Positions 9,701 through 17,767 of a DNA stretch of 64,000 bases are shown here, piece by piece; within the stretch, counting starts at the first letter, position 1, and each line of letters opens with the position of its first letter. This DNA comes from Bordetella genomosp. 4 (GTDB lineage Bacteria > Pseudomonadota > Gammaproteobacteria > Burkholderiales > Burkholderiaceae_B). The translations under genes and the position numbers were made by a program. The stretch covers positions 434,001 through 498,000 of the forward strand of contig NZ_NEVQ01000012.1 of NCBI RefSeq assembly GCF_002261185.1, given 5' to 3'. Below the pieces are notes generated by a model. That model did not search any database. It saw only the letters and a program-made list of their open reading frames with translations, and was not told where the DNA came from.

Positions 9701-12700
9701 CCAAGCCACCTTTACGCAGGCACGCAGCAGCGATCGCAAGGCACACCGCGCGCCCTATAAGGTCACCGTGGCAAGCGATCCGTTCGATCTGCCTGTAGGC
9801 GCCGTGCGTACGGTCTTGGCGCCCAAAGTGCAGCTGCCGGCGCGTCCAGACGCGACTCAGACACATGGCACATTGATGGCTGGGCGCAACACGCATCTGA
9901 CAGCGCAGGGCGACCTCGTCAATAGCGGCACCATCGGTGCGCGCGATGCGACGGTGGTCAATGCGTTGAACATTATCAACCACTCTGGCGGCCAGATACA
10001 GGCGCGGCGCATCGATCTGGCCGCACGCGAAAACCTGAGCAATCTCGCGGCCCGGATCCAGGGCGACACGGTCGCGCTGCGTGCGGGACAGAATATCAAT
10101 TTGATTTCGGCCGAGACGTCCGAGGATTTCGGCGCTACGCGGGGTACGCATCTATCAGGTGTTTCCAGCGTGAGCGCGAACGATCTGTTGATGCAGGCGG
10201 GCAACGATATCAATATGTTGGCCGCGCAAGTGTCTGTCGAGCACAACGCGCGTCTGCGAGCCGGCCGCGACATCCGGCTGGACGAGTTTGTCGCGCAGCA
10301 TCGCGAAACCATCTCGAGCGGCCCACACCAGCGTCACGAGTTGAGTACGAACAAGGTGATCGGATCGGGCGCGAGCGCCAAAGGCGATCTGGCGATGGCG
10401 GCGGGGCAGGACGTCAACGCGCGCGCTGCAGAAATTCATGCTCAACGGCAACTGTCCGTCAACGCTGGACGAGACGTCGTGCTGCAGGCAGGTGTAGGCA
10501 GCGGCGCAGCAAAGGATCAGTATCGCGAAAAGAAAAAAGGTTTGCTGTCGTCCAAGACCGAAGACACGAAAGTTTCGGCGCAGTGGAATCAGCCCCATGC
10601 CTCGACCCTGACAGGAAAGAACGTCGAGATTGCCGCTGGCCGTGATGTGACCGTGCAAGGTTCGAACGTGGGCGCGCAGCAGCATCTGGATATCGCTGCG
10701 GCACGCAATGTCAATATCGACCCCGGACACAGGCAATCCGATACCAGCCGTGTTGAGCAGGTCAAGAAATCAGGTGTCGGCGCGACGGGGGGGATGAGTA
10801 TCGGCCAGCGTAAACAGACGCATTCGGTACAGGAAAAAGCTCTGGGCAATACACCCAGTACCCTGGGCAGTTTGAAGGGAAACACCACGATACGCACGGG
10901 TCAGGCCATCAACGTGACGGCCAGCACCATCATTGCTCCGGAGGGAAACATCACATTGGCCGGACAGCAGGTGACTATCGGCGCAGCGCAAGACACTCAT
11001 CACAAGCGGGAGTCCTTGGAAATCAAGCAGACCGGGGTGAGCGTGACCGTGAACAATCCGTTGGTAAATGTGATGCAGACGATTGGGCGCGTGGCCGATA
11101 CTGCAGCTAAAACGGACAACCCCCTCGTAAAAGTCCTGGCAGCGGCAGCCACCGGACTGGAGGCCATCAGCGCTTTGGATGCTTTGCGCAAGCAAGGAGC
11201 TGTTAACGGCGCAAAAGACCTGGACAAATTAGGTGGCATTCAGATCGGAATCGCCGTAGGAAAAAGCAAGCAGTCTAGCAAGACTGAACGCTCTGCTTCG
11301 ACGGCTGCCGGGTCCACTGTTGCTGCTGGCAAGGACCTCACCATCCAGGCGAAAGGCGCCGGCACAGCTTCAGATATCAACGTGAAGGGCTCCAAATTAT
11401 CTGGTGGGGGCAACACACAACTCAACGCCGACGGAAATATAAACCTCCAGGCGGCCGAGAACATCTTAGATACCAAACACACGAGCAGCGGATCGAGTAC
11501 ATCGATCGGGGTGGCCATATCCGTGGGATCGAGCGGCGCCAGCATCGGTGTAGCAGCGAGCGGCACCAACGCGAAAGGCAAAGCAAATGGCCGAGACAAC
11601 ACCATGATGAATACCAAGGTTGCAGCAGGCCAGAAGCTGACGCTGCAATCAGGCGCCGACACCAATCTGCAAGGGGCCATCGCCAGCGGAAAACAGGTGT
11701 TAGCCGATGTCGGCGGCAATTTGAACATCGAGAGCCTGCAGGACACCAGTATTTTTGAAAGCAAACATCGAAACATAGGCGGCAGCGTCATTGCAGGAGC
11801 AGGCGTGGCAGGCAGCGCCAACTATGCCCAAGACAAGGTCAAAGGCGACTTTGCCAGCGTGCGCGAGCAAAGCGGCATCCAGGCGGGCGACGGGGGCTTT
11901 GATGTTCAGGTCAAAGGCAATACGGATCTAAGAGGCGCGGCGATTGCCAGCACGGCAGCAGCAGTACATGCGGGGGTCAATCGCATCGTCACGGGTACGC
12001 TGACCGTAAGCGACATAGAGAACCACAGTGATTACAAGGCCAGTGGCGTTGCCGTCGCAGGTGGATTCAGCGTCAGCGGCCGCGATAAAAAATCTTCCGA
12101 CAAGAGCACTGGAAAAGCCAACGACAAAACAGACGGAGCCACTGACGCAAATGTTATCGATGCCGACAATAACGCAGGCGGAATCAAATCCACATCCGGT
12201 GGCGGAAAGGCGACGACGGTCAGTGGTGCCGGCTACACGTGGGCAGCCCAAAACATGGGCCGCGACACCTCAGCGCTGGCCCCAGGCTTCAGTAAAACCA
12301 GTGGCAGCGAGCGCAGCACCACAAAGAGCGGAATCAGCGGCGCCACAGTCACCATAACCGATCATGAGAAGCAGCGCGCTTTGACCGGAAAGACCGCCGA
12401 ACATCTCCTGGCCAGCCTGAACCAAGAGATCGAGACGGGCGACGATGCCGCGGGCCTAAGCAAAACCTGGGACTCCGAAAAACTGCGAGCCAAAGTCTCC
12501 GCCGAAGCCGAGATCGTCGCCGCCTTCACCCAACAAGCCAGCCAGACCATCCGGTCCTACACCGACGAAAAACGCGCAGCGCTGCGTAAACAGATCAATG
12601 AGAAGACTGATGAGCAGGAAAAGCAAGCGCTACAGCAACAGATCAGCGAGCTGAACACGCAGGAACGAATCCTGAATGTCATCGTAGGTGTACTGACCGG

Positions 12701-13382
12701 TTCCGCCGATGTAGCGGCACTTCACGCCGGATTGTCAGAGGCGGCGGACCGGATGAGGGAGTACACCATCGCAGATTCGAAGAAGTTTGCGGGAATTACC
12801 GACGGAGTGACTACGCTGGATAACAAGAGCGGGAAAAGCGCAGGTATCCGAGGGGATGGGTTCGGAGGGGCAGGGGTACGTCTTGATCTTGATATTCTGT
12901 GCGGTTCGATGAACGAACGTTGCGTAGTTCAAAAGAATAGCGATCAGCAGCCAATTCGAGATGCGAGAGGAGTTCCCAAGCTTGAGTTGAACGCGAAAGG
13001 AATGGTTCAGTTTGATCCGCACGAGGCACGGATGCCCTTAGCGCAGTTTCTTCAAACCCCGCTAGGTCGGACGATGTCGGGGTTCACTGGAGGAATTCAA
13101 GGTGGCGAAGGGACGCTTGGCGGTATCCCCTATAGCCCCGGAAGTATTCTCGATTTGGTGCACGAAGGTTATGCGGGACCGCACGATTTCCTGGGGGGAA
13201 CAATAAGTGGTCTATACGACAGCGAAGGTAATGCCAGGCGTGCACAAACTTCAACGGAAAAGACTGGCTACGAAGTGTGGAGTGGCTTGGCTTTAGTACC
13301 TGCTACGCCTTTTGCCTTATCCGAAATACTGCCACCAGAAGCTTGGCAGGTTATCGGTACTTTGCTGAGATTCAAAAAATGA
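6744..13382 (+). CDS. Filamentous-haemagglutinin-like TpsA exoprotein with distinct C-terminal domain
   Basis: A 2212-residue two-partner-secretion exoprotein. A signal peptide (residues 1-24) leads to the TPS domain (about 28-270) with ANVIVANPAGI and the CSGC pair at 142-145, which TpsB recognises. Long beta-helix repeats of haemagglutinin type follow, with recurring LTNAGLI and AGRDV patterns. Near residues 1860-1870 the conserved STTKSGISGATVTITD segment appears, then a helical, probably coiled-coil stretch (about 1940-1985). From about 2010 to the end the composition changes: MREYTIADSKKFAGITDGV, a Cys pair, YAGPHDFLGGTISGLYD and a hydrophobic end. No VENN motif is present. By architecture it resembles CDI/polymorphic-toxin exoproteins, but toxin activity is inference. 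Confidence 0.92.
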   Translation: MLKKKTSRNLFGLLAASGWTAVLAQTLPITVDKSAAGAQPVVGVSHGVPVIQIVPPSAAGVSHNRFTDFNVGPSGAVLNNSGGTSQTQVAGQIAGNPMLGNQRATTILNQVTAPNPSRLQGMLEVAGHRANVIVANPAGITCSGCGFLNATRATLTTGRPEVGPKGQISLEVASGKILVEGQGLNGTHVPKVDLLARALVINAGVWADQLTVTAGAARVDADSGETSALAGGGPAPRFALDTAALGGMYANSIRLIGTEAGVGVNVGGNLVALTGDLSLNAAGDVRIVPNATLSAKKTLALNVPGQLDTSKAVLHGSNVKISAKALNNQDGRITATGPMTLQVQGDLLNAGGLIATAGDHRLEATQLSNHGGTLAGGNLTAAVKERIDNRKGLMLADNTLRLSAASLGNDDTLDVSQTSTLMQASTASVGAASSAEPAAASSGSARSTPLATGVTAKTVDIRVAQVNNAKGEIHASGDLVLVSENLKNPSGRIAAQRNTRIDTHSVRNKQGTVAADQQLTVHAKELDGLGWWRAGTDLAFTYSGSLTPQGNFTAGRDLNLDLGGALVNKARLSAGRDVRIKAHSLNNTATGELLAGRHNTIDVAQDLTNAGLIDANVTRINAGQLHNRGRIYGDGVSISAGALVNDAGPKGSAIIASRGNLNLGVGSLINRHHSVLYAKDHLRVGGSIDTAKRATGQADQLQNISATIEAGGSITIAANQIHNQNANFASETGQVSSKPKVYFTPEGSTDMYDAASHWLCDTVTRGCSRRPDWLNDDPERRLLLPSAKYPATRYGPPFDYAPNERGRAGVSSPIALTHTPAGRQCIGRNCRPTPERFRYPRDAKIWSVFGVQPPAGELPAWKPSPQAGSRKSQSLEQQRKAYEATPAYKDYKARHLALDARIKAFNRDFLNRLVKHFTFYEVNEIVTQTRTVRSDPGRIFSAGGLNLKGIVTNDKSQIAAGGKLTVDGPAIHNIGATGWRTVIREGQATFTQARSSDRKAHRAPYKVTVASDPFDLPVGAVRTVLAPKVQLPARPDATQTHGTLMAGRNTHLTAQGDLVNSGTIGARDATVVNALNIINHSGGQIQARRIDLAARENLSNLAARIQGDTVALRAGQNINLISAETSEDFGATRGTHLSGVSSVSANDLLMQAGNDINMLAAQVSVEHNARLRAGRDIRLDEFVAQHRETISSGPHQRHELSTNKVIGSGASAKGDLAMAAGQDVNARAAEIHAQRQLSVNAGRDVVLQAGVGSGAAKDQYREKKKGLLSSKTEDTKVSAQWNQPHASTLTGKNVEIAAGRDVTVQGSNVGAQQHLDIAAARNVNIDPGHRQSDTSRVEQVKKSGVGATGGMSIGQRKQTHSVQEKALGNTPSTLGSLKGNTTIRTGQAINVTASTIIAPEGNITLAGQQVTIGAAQDTHHKRESLEIKQTGVSVTVNNPLVNVMQTIGRVADTAAKTDNPLVKVLAAAATGLEAISALDALRKQGAVNGAKDLDKLGGIQIGIAVGKSKQSSKTERSASTAAGSTVAAGKDLTIQAKGAGTASDINVKGSKLSGGGNTQLNADGNINLQAAENILDTKHTSSGSSTSIGVAISVGSSGASIGVAASGTNAKGKANGRDNTMMNTKVAAGQKLTLQSGADTNLQGAIASGKQVLADVGGNLNIESLQDTSIFESKHRNIGGSVIAGAGVAGSANYAQDKVKGDFASVREQSGIQAGDGGFDVQVKGNTDLRGAAIASTAAAVHAGVNRIVTGTLTVSDIENHSDYKASGVAVAGGFSVSGRDKKSSDKSTGKANDKTDGATDANVIDADNNAGGIKSTSGGGKATTVSGAGYTWAAQNMGRDTSALAPGFSKTSGSERSTTKSGISGATVTITDHEKQRALTGKTAEHLLASLNQEIETGDDAAGLSKTWDSEKLRAKVSAEAEIVAAFTQQASQTIRSYTDEKRAALRKQINEKTDEQEKQALQQQISELNTQERILNVIVGVLTGSADVAALHAGLSEAADRMREYTIADSKKFAGITDGVTTLDNKSGKSAGIRGDGFGGAGVRLDLDILCGSMNERCVVQKNSDQQPIRDARGVPKLELNAKGMVQFDPHEARMPLAQFLQTPLGRTMSGFTGGIQGGEGTLGGIPYSPGSILDLVHEGYAGPHDFLGGTISGLYDSEGNARRAQTSTEKTGYEVWSGLALVPATPFALSEILPPEAWQVIGTLLRFKK

Positions 13383-13906
13383 AGAAGCTTTTTCAGTGCT
13401 CGTGGCTCGTAGCGGTCGCATTGTCGCTAGGCGGCTGTTACGTCAATAAGAATGGGTATATATGTAGCCTAACTCTACCGGAAGCCTATTGCGACAAAGA
13501 GGCTTATGAGAAGTTGACGAACCCGGGAAAATCGATTGACAGCTGGGCCCTCAGCGGTAGGCCAGCAGATATTCGTTTGCAAGATTGGGTTGCATGTGGT
13601 GGCACGTGGGATGGAGGATACGGGCTCATTCCTCTACCGAATGGCGCGAGGCGAACGACGGAACAGATTCAGAATCAGTCCAGGGCGGTGTATCACAGCA
13701 TTCAAAGTTGTATGTTGAGAAAGCATTACGAATATATTGGTGAATGCTTTGATAATGAAATCTCCCAGGCGCATCCTGCTTGTCGTGCCCGCGCGGGCGA
13801 GCCGGGGAATAATGTATTGGTTAGTGCGTTGCTGGCAACTAGTTGCCAAAAGCGAAATTGGCGAGATGTCGCGCACAGTCGACGATGGCAGTTTCAACTA
13901 CCTTAG
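13379..13906 (+). CDS. Small cysteine-rich lipoprotein coupled to tpsA
   Basis: A 175-residue protein whose ATG overlaps the tpsA stop by 4 nt (ATGA at 13379-13382), so it is translationally coupled. It begins MKKLFQCSW, then a hydrophobic stretch ending in the lipobox LSLGGC, which marks it as a lipoprotein anchored at a membrane. The mature part carries several further cysteines (YICSL, AYCDKEA, WVACGG, QSCMLRK, GECFDN) and no recognised domain. Position and coupling fit an immunity or accessory partner for the TpsA C-terminal domain; BcpO-like lipoproteins in CDI operons are a loose precedent. Function is not known. It converges on the methyltransferase gene, 12 nt away. Confidence 0.75.
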   Translation: MKKLFQCSWLVAVALSLGGCYVNKNGYICSLTLPEAYCDKEAYEKLTNPGKSIDSWALSGRPADIRLQDWVACGGTWDGGYGLIPLPNGARRTTEQIQNQSRAVYHSIQSCMLRKHYEYIGECFDNEISQAHPACRARAGEPGNNVLVSALLATSCQKRNWRDVAHSRRWQFQLP

Positions 13907-13918
13907 GCCGACCAATCC

Positions 13919-14752
13919 TCAAGCCAACGCCTCGGTAAAAAACCTCTCCCGCAATTCCGGCAACCCAATGCGATCCAGAATCTCATGCAGTCTCTCTGCA
14001 GGCTTGCGACGAGGCAGGTTTTTGTATTGTGCGATGATCAGTTCATTCTTCATCGAATGTTCCCATCCGACGAGCTCGGTGACGCTGACTTGATACCCAT
14101 GCGCCTCGAGTTGCAAACACCGCAGCACATTAGTCACTTGACTGCCAAACTCCCGGGTATGCAGCGGATGGCGCCAGATCTCGGCTAGTGGATCCGCCAG
14201 CGCACGAGCTTTGTTTTTGCGCAGGGCAGCGGCGACTTCGGCTTGGCAGCAGGGGACGACGACGATGTATTTGGCGTGTTTGGCCAATGCAAAGTGAATA
14301 GCGTCATCGGTCGCGGTATTGCAGGCGTGCAGGGCCGTGACGATATCTATTTTCTCGGGCAATTGGTCCGAGGTAATGGAATCTGCGACCGACAGGTTCA
14401 GGAATGACATCCCGCCGAATCCCAGCCGCTGGGCCAGCGCCTTGGACGACTCGACCAGCTCGGCACGTGTCTCGATGCCGTAGACGTGCGATTGATCCCG
14501 CAGCGCCTTGAAAAACAGGTCGTACAGGATAAAGCCGAGATAAGACTTGCCCGCGCCATGATCGACGAGAGTGACTGCGCCGCGTTCTTTTTTGACGTCT
14601 TGCAGCAGGGGCTCGATGAACTGAAACAGATGATAGACCTGTTTGAGCTTGCGGCGGCTGTCCTGGTTCATCTTGCCGTCGCGCGTCAGGATATGCAGTT
14701 CCTTGAGCAGTTCGACGGATTGACCAGGGCGGATTTCGGGAGCAGAAGACAT
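13919..14752 (-). CDS. Class I SAM-dependent methyltransferase (Methyltransf_32-like)
   Basis: A 277-residue protein with the SAM-binding motif VDHGAGKSYLGF, a second acidic strand end at YGIETRAELV, and a catalytic-region pattern of HACNTATD and VVVPCCQAE. The pattern resembles the Methyltransf_32 group (METTL25-like), whose substrates are mostly unknown and probably RNA or protein. The ATG at 14752 follows a spacer of about 210 nt after leuA on the same strand. A strong hairpin with a T tract ends leuA transcription, so this gene probably has its own promoter. Substrate cannot be stated. Confidence 0.8.
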   Translation of the reverse strand: MSSAPEIRPGQSVELLKELHILTRDGKMNQDSRRKLKQVYHLFQFIEPLLQDVKKERGAVTLVDHGAGKSYLGFILYDLFFKALRDQSHVYGIETRAELVESSKALAQRLGFGGMSFLNLSVADSITSDQLPEKIDIVTALHACNTATDDAIHFALAKHAKYIVVVPCCQAEVAAALRKNKARALADPLAEIWRHPLHTREFGSQVTNVLRCLQLEAHGYQVSVTELVGWEHSMKNELIIAQYKNLPRRKPAERLHEILDRIGLPELRERFFTEALA

Positions 14753-14918
14753 CGGAAAAGGCGAGCGGGCAGAGCAGAGTAATGCATCAGTTTACTGAAA
14801 ATCGGGCACGGCCCGCAGTGCCGCGGCCGGGCAGGAGGCAGAGCGCAGTAATGAGGTGCTTTTCACCGGCCGCCGGCAGATGACATTCTGCCGTAACTGC
14901 GAACGCCCGAACCCCGGC

Positions 14919-14952
14919 AAAAGGCCGCACATGCAGCACGCCCTGTGCGGCC
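14919..14952 (-). terminator. Intrinsic terminator after leuA
   Basis: On the minus strand, GGCCGCACA pairs perfectly with TGTGCGGCC over a 12-nt loop, directly followed by TTTT. It lies 13-46 nt past the leuA stop and separates leuA from the downstream methyltransferase gene. Confidence 0.85.
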
Positions 14953-14964
14953 GCATATCGCCAT

Positions 14965-16641
14965 TCAGTCCACTGCCGCCATCTCCGCAGAGAACCGGGC
15001 CGCTGCACTCAGCACTGCCAGAATCGATGCTGTAGCGATATTTGCGTGCCGTCCCACGCCAAAGCGCGAGCCCGGCACGCCAGGCATGGCTGCCTCCACA
15101 ATGGCCACTGCCATCGCATCGGAACCTGCCCCCAGGCTGCGTTCTTCATAACTATCGATGCGCAACGGCAGGGCCAGCGCCGCCACTGTCGCAGCGATAG
15201 GCCCGTTGCCTGTCCCTTTCAGGGTAACGACATTGCCATTCTCATTCACCAGCTGCAGCGTGATGCCTTGCCCGTCGGCGTGCTCGCTCAGGCGGTGGCT
15301 GCGGTGAATGAATCCTGGCTGTTCACGTATCGGGGCGAGGTACGTGCGCTCGAATACATCCCAAATCTGTTCGCTGCTCAGTTCCGTTTCGCTGTCGTCT
15401 GCCAATGCCTGTACGATGGCGCTGAACTCCACCTGCATGCGGCGCGGCATGATAATGCCATGGTCGCGTTGCAGCAAAAACGCAATGCCGCCCTTGCCCG
15501 ACTGGCTATTGACGCGCACGATGCTGTCGTAAGTGCGGCCCAGATCTTTCGGGTCAACGGGCAGATACGGTACGCGCCATGGTGCATCGGCCTGTTGCGC
15601 GGCAAAGCCCTTGGCAATGGCATCCTGGTGCGAGCCGGAGAACGCGGTAAATACCAGATCGCCTACATACGGATGGCGAGGGTGGATGGGTAACGCGGTG
15701 CATTCCTCAGCCACGCGGGCAACTGCAGCAATGTCAGAGAAATCCAAGCCAGGCGCGATGCCTTGGGTGTAGAGGTTCAGCGCGAGCGTCACCACGTCGA
15801 CGTTGCCGCTGCGCTCGCCGTTGCCAAACAGGCAGCCCTCGACACGTTGCGCCCCGGCGAGCATTGCCTGTTCGGCGCAGGCCACACCTGTGCCCCGGTC
15901 GTTGTGCGGATGCACGGACAAGATGAGATGCTCGCGCCGCTCGAGCCGCCGGTTCATCCACTCGATTTGGTCGGCGAACACATTCGGCGTAGAGACTTCG
16001 ACAGTAGTAGGCAGGTTGATGATCATCGGCCGTTGCGGGCCGGCATCCCAGGCGCGAATGGCGGCGTTGCATACGGCCAGCGAGACTTCCAGTTCGGCCA
16101 TGCAGAAGGTCTCAGGCGAGTATTGCAAGATCCATTCGGTCTCCGGATGTGCCGCCGTCAGCCGTTTGAACAGCGCAATGTGACGCTCCACCATATCGAT
16201 AATCTGTGGCACGCTCATACCAAAGACGATCTCGCGCCAGGCAGGTGCGATCGCATTGTAAAAATGCACGATCACGCGCCGCGCGCCCGCGACGCTGCGC
16301 ACCGTCTCTGTGATCAGGTCATCGCGCAATTGCGTCATGACCATGGGGGTGACGTCGGGAGGAATCTGGTCTGCGTCAATGAGGTGGCGGACGATTTCGA
16401 AATCAGTGCGCGAGGCGGCGGGAAAGCCGACTTCAATTTCCTTGAAACCTATGCGCACCAGCTCATGGAACAAACGCAGCTTGCGATCGCGGTTCATCGG
16501 CTCGAACAGCGCCTGATTACCATCGCGCAAATCGGTGGACAGCCAGATTGGGGCTTGCGTCAGGATGCGCGACGGCCATTGACGGTCGGCGAGATCGATC
16601 GGAGAGATAGGGCGGTATTTGACGGAAGGATCGGCCAGCAT
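14965..16641 (-). CDS. leuA: 2-isopropylmalate synthase
   Basis: Condenses acetyl-CoA with 2-oxoisovalerate in the first committed step of leucine synthesis, in the cytosol. The 558-residue chain is the long LeuA type (about 560 aa). It has the catalytic LSTDLRDGNQ motif, substrate-binding VGFPAASRTDFE, the metal ligands in SVHPHNDRGTG and CLFGNGERSGNVD, and a C-terminal regulatory domain from about residue 430 (TLKGTGNGPIAA) that mediates leucine feedback in the family. The ATG at 16641 has a GGAG 8 nt upstream. A GTG three codons earlier overlaps that ribosome site and is rejected. The leader contains strong inverted repeats. A divergent AraC gene starts about 280 nt away. Confidence 0.96.
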   Translation of the reverse strand: MLADPSVKYRPISPIDLADRQWPSRILTQAPIWLSTDLRDGNQALFEPMNRDRKLRLFHELVRIGFKEIEVGFPAASRTDFEIVRHLIDADQIPPDVTPMVMTQLRDDLITETVRSVAGARRVIVHFYNAIAPAWREIVFGMSVPQIIDMVERHIALFKRLTAAHPETEWILQYSPETFCMAELEVSLAVCNAAIRAWDAGPQRPMIINLPTTVEVSTPNVFADQIEWMNRRLERREHLILSVHPHNDRGTGVACAEQAMLAGAQRVEGCLFGNGERSGNVDVVTLALNLYTQGIAPGLDFSDIAAVARVAEECTALPIHPRHPYVGDLVFTAFSGSHQDAIAKGFAAQQADAPWRVPYLPVDPKDLGRTYDSIVRVNSQSGKGGIAFLLQRDHGIIMPRRMQVEFSAIVQALADDSETELSSEQIWDVFERTYLAPIREQPGFIHRSHRLSEHADGQGITLQLVNENGNVVTLKGTGNGPIAATVAALALPLRIDSYEERSLGAGSDAMAVAIVEAAMPGVPGSRFGVGRHANIATASILAVLSAAARFSAEMAAVD

Positions 16642-16670
16642 GAAAAGCACTCCAGGAATCGTTGATACCC

Positions 16671-16762
16671 GATTCCCCTGGCTTGAAACAAGCTGACGTT
16701 GGTCGGGGTCAGGGGGAATCAGGATGGGTCATGGCGCAAACGGGCGCGTACAGACCCCGACC
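16671..16762 (-). promoter_or_regulatory. Structured leuA leader with two long hairpins
   Basis: Read on the minus strand, GGTCGGGGTC (16762-16753) pairs with GACCCCGACC (16710-16701), and GATTCCCCCTG (16720-16710) pairs with CAGGGGAATC (16680-16671). Inside the second loop GCTTG-TTT-CAAGC (16693-16681) forms its own stem. All lie 30-120 nt upstream of the leuA start codon. No typical T-tract terminator follows. A 7-codon ORF here has no leucine codon, so classical leucine attenuation is not supported. Confidence 0.5.
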
Positions 16763-16878
16763 GGGAGGCAGTAGTGGTAGCCGTTGCGATAGACCGAGTG
16801 CGGACATGGTGGAATGGACAGCGAAGGATCAGTTCAGTGAAATGCTAGGCTTGCACAGATTGTCTATCTACATAAAAA

Positions 16879-16909
16879 TGGACAAATTATTTATTGATTT
16901 GGACAAAAT
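16879..16909 (+). promoter_or_regulatory. Direct repeats upstream of the AraC gene
   Basis: TGGACAAATT (16879-16888) and TGGACAAAAT (16900-16909) are direct repeats spaced 21 bp, two helical turns, which is the usual geometry of AraC-family binding sites. A further TGGACA lies at 16815. They sit just before the ATG at 16918, which supports that start over a TTG at 16894 lying between the repeats. An autoregulatory site is inferred. Confidence 0.4.
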
Positions 16910-16917
16910 GCACTGCC

Positions 16918-17733
16918 ATGGGCTTTTCGTCTCCGGAATATGGTGGCCACGCGTTGGACCTGCGCGCGCGCGAGTCCAGCGGTGCGCCGGTATTCGGTGT
17001 TGCCATACGCTACCCTGCGGGCCACGTCGTGCCGCGGCACAAGCATCCGCATGGCCATCTGATCTACGCGGATCGCGGTCTGCTGCGTGTGGAGTCCGAA
17101 AGCGGCCAGTGGCTGGTACCGCCCACGGCCGCGGTCTGGTTACGGCCGGGCGTAGAGCACCGTCTGGGGGTGCCGGTGGCGCTGCAAGCGCATGGCCTGT
17201 TCGTGCGCGAGGATGTCTGCACGCAACTGCCTGCGGCCGATTGTGTTGTCCATGTATCCGGATTGCTGCGCGAGTTGATCATGGAGTTGGCCGTAGCCGA
17301 CAGCCATGCAGCCTCTGCGCGACGCATGCATTTGCTCGGGGAGCTATTGGTCGAGGAACTGCAGGTGCAGCCCGTTCTGCCATTCCATTTGCCGTGGCCG
17401 ACTGAAGCGGTGGAGGGCGCCGATGGCCCGATACAACGCGTGTGCCAGATGCTCTTGAATAATCCAGGAGATGCTGCAACCGCAGCCGAGTGGGCAGCCA
17501 GGCTGGCGTTGGGTGACAAAACCTTCCACCGCCGCTTTCTCCAATCGACCGGCATGACCTTCGGCAAATGGAGGCAGCAACTGCGGTTGATGTCGTCGTT
17601 GACCCTACTGATGCAGGGAAAGCCGATCACGCAGGTAGCATTGGCCAGTGGTTACGATAGCCACAGCGCCTATACCACGGCATTCAACAAGCAATTCGGG
17701 CAGCCGCCTTCCGCCTTTGCAGCGGATAGATAA
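16918..17733 (+). CDS. AraC/XylS family regulator with cupin sensor domain
   Basis: A 271-residue regulator. The N-terminal cupin holds HKHPHGHLIYADRGLLRV and the VPPTAAVWLRPGVEHRL strand pair. The C-terminal AraC domain (about 165-271) has the first helix-turn-helix TAAEWAARLALGDKTFHRRF and the second at PITQVALASGYDSHSAYTTA, ending in FGQPPSAF. This arrangement is that of NimR/RipA-like AraC regulators that often control neighbouring permease or metabolic genes. It diverges from leuA; no inducer can be named. Confidence 0.87.
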   Translation: MGFSSPEYGGHALDLRARESSGAPVFGVAIRYPAGHVVPRHKHPHGHLIYADRGLLRVESESGQWLVPPTAAVWLRPGVEHRLGVPVALQAHGLFVREDVCTQLPAADCVVHVSGLLRELIMELAVADSHAASARRMHLLGELLVEELQVQPVLPFHLPWPTEAVEGADGPIQRVCQMLLNNPGDAATAAEWAARLALGDKTFHRRFLQSTGMTFGKWRQQLRLMSSLTLLMQGKPITQVALASGYDSHSAYTTAFNKQFGQPPSAFAADR

Positions 17734-17767
17734 ACGCGACTGCCCAAAAGCCGTAGGAAGATCTACT

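Noticed and set aside
9018-10151. 377-codon open frame antisense to tpsA
   Set aside because: Shadow of the haemagglutinin repeats; no start signal and no domain.
12849-12857. RGD cell-attachment motif in the TpsA (residues 2036-2038)
   Set aside because: It lies in the C-terminal domain region in a Gly-rich turn; a three-residue match is expected by chance in a protein of this length.
14787-15008. 73-codon minus-strand ORF after leuA
   Set aside because: It spans the leuA stop and terminator hairpin; no coding features.
16650-16650. GTG start for leuA three codons upstream
   Set aside because: It overlaps the ribosome binding site of the ATG at 16641, which is well spaced.
16710-16740. 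Leucine leader peptide for leuA attenuation
   Set aside because: The only short ORF in the leader has no leucine codon, and no T-tract terminator follows the hairpins.
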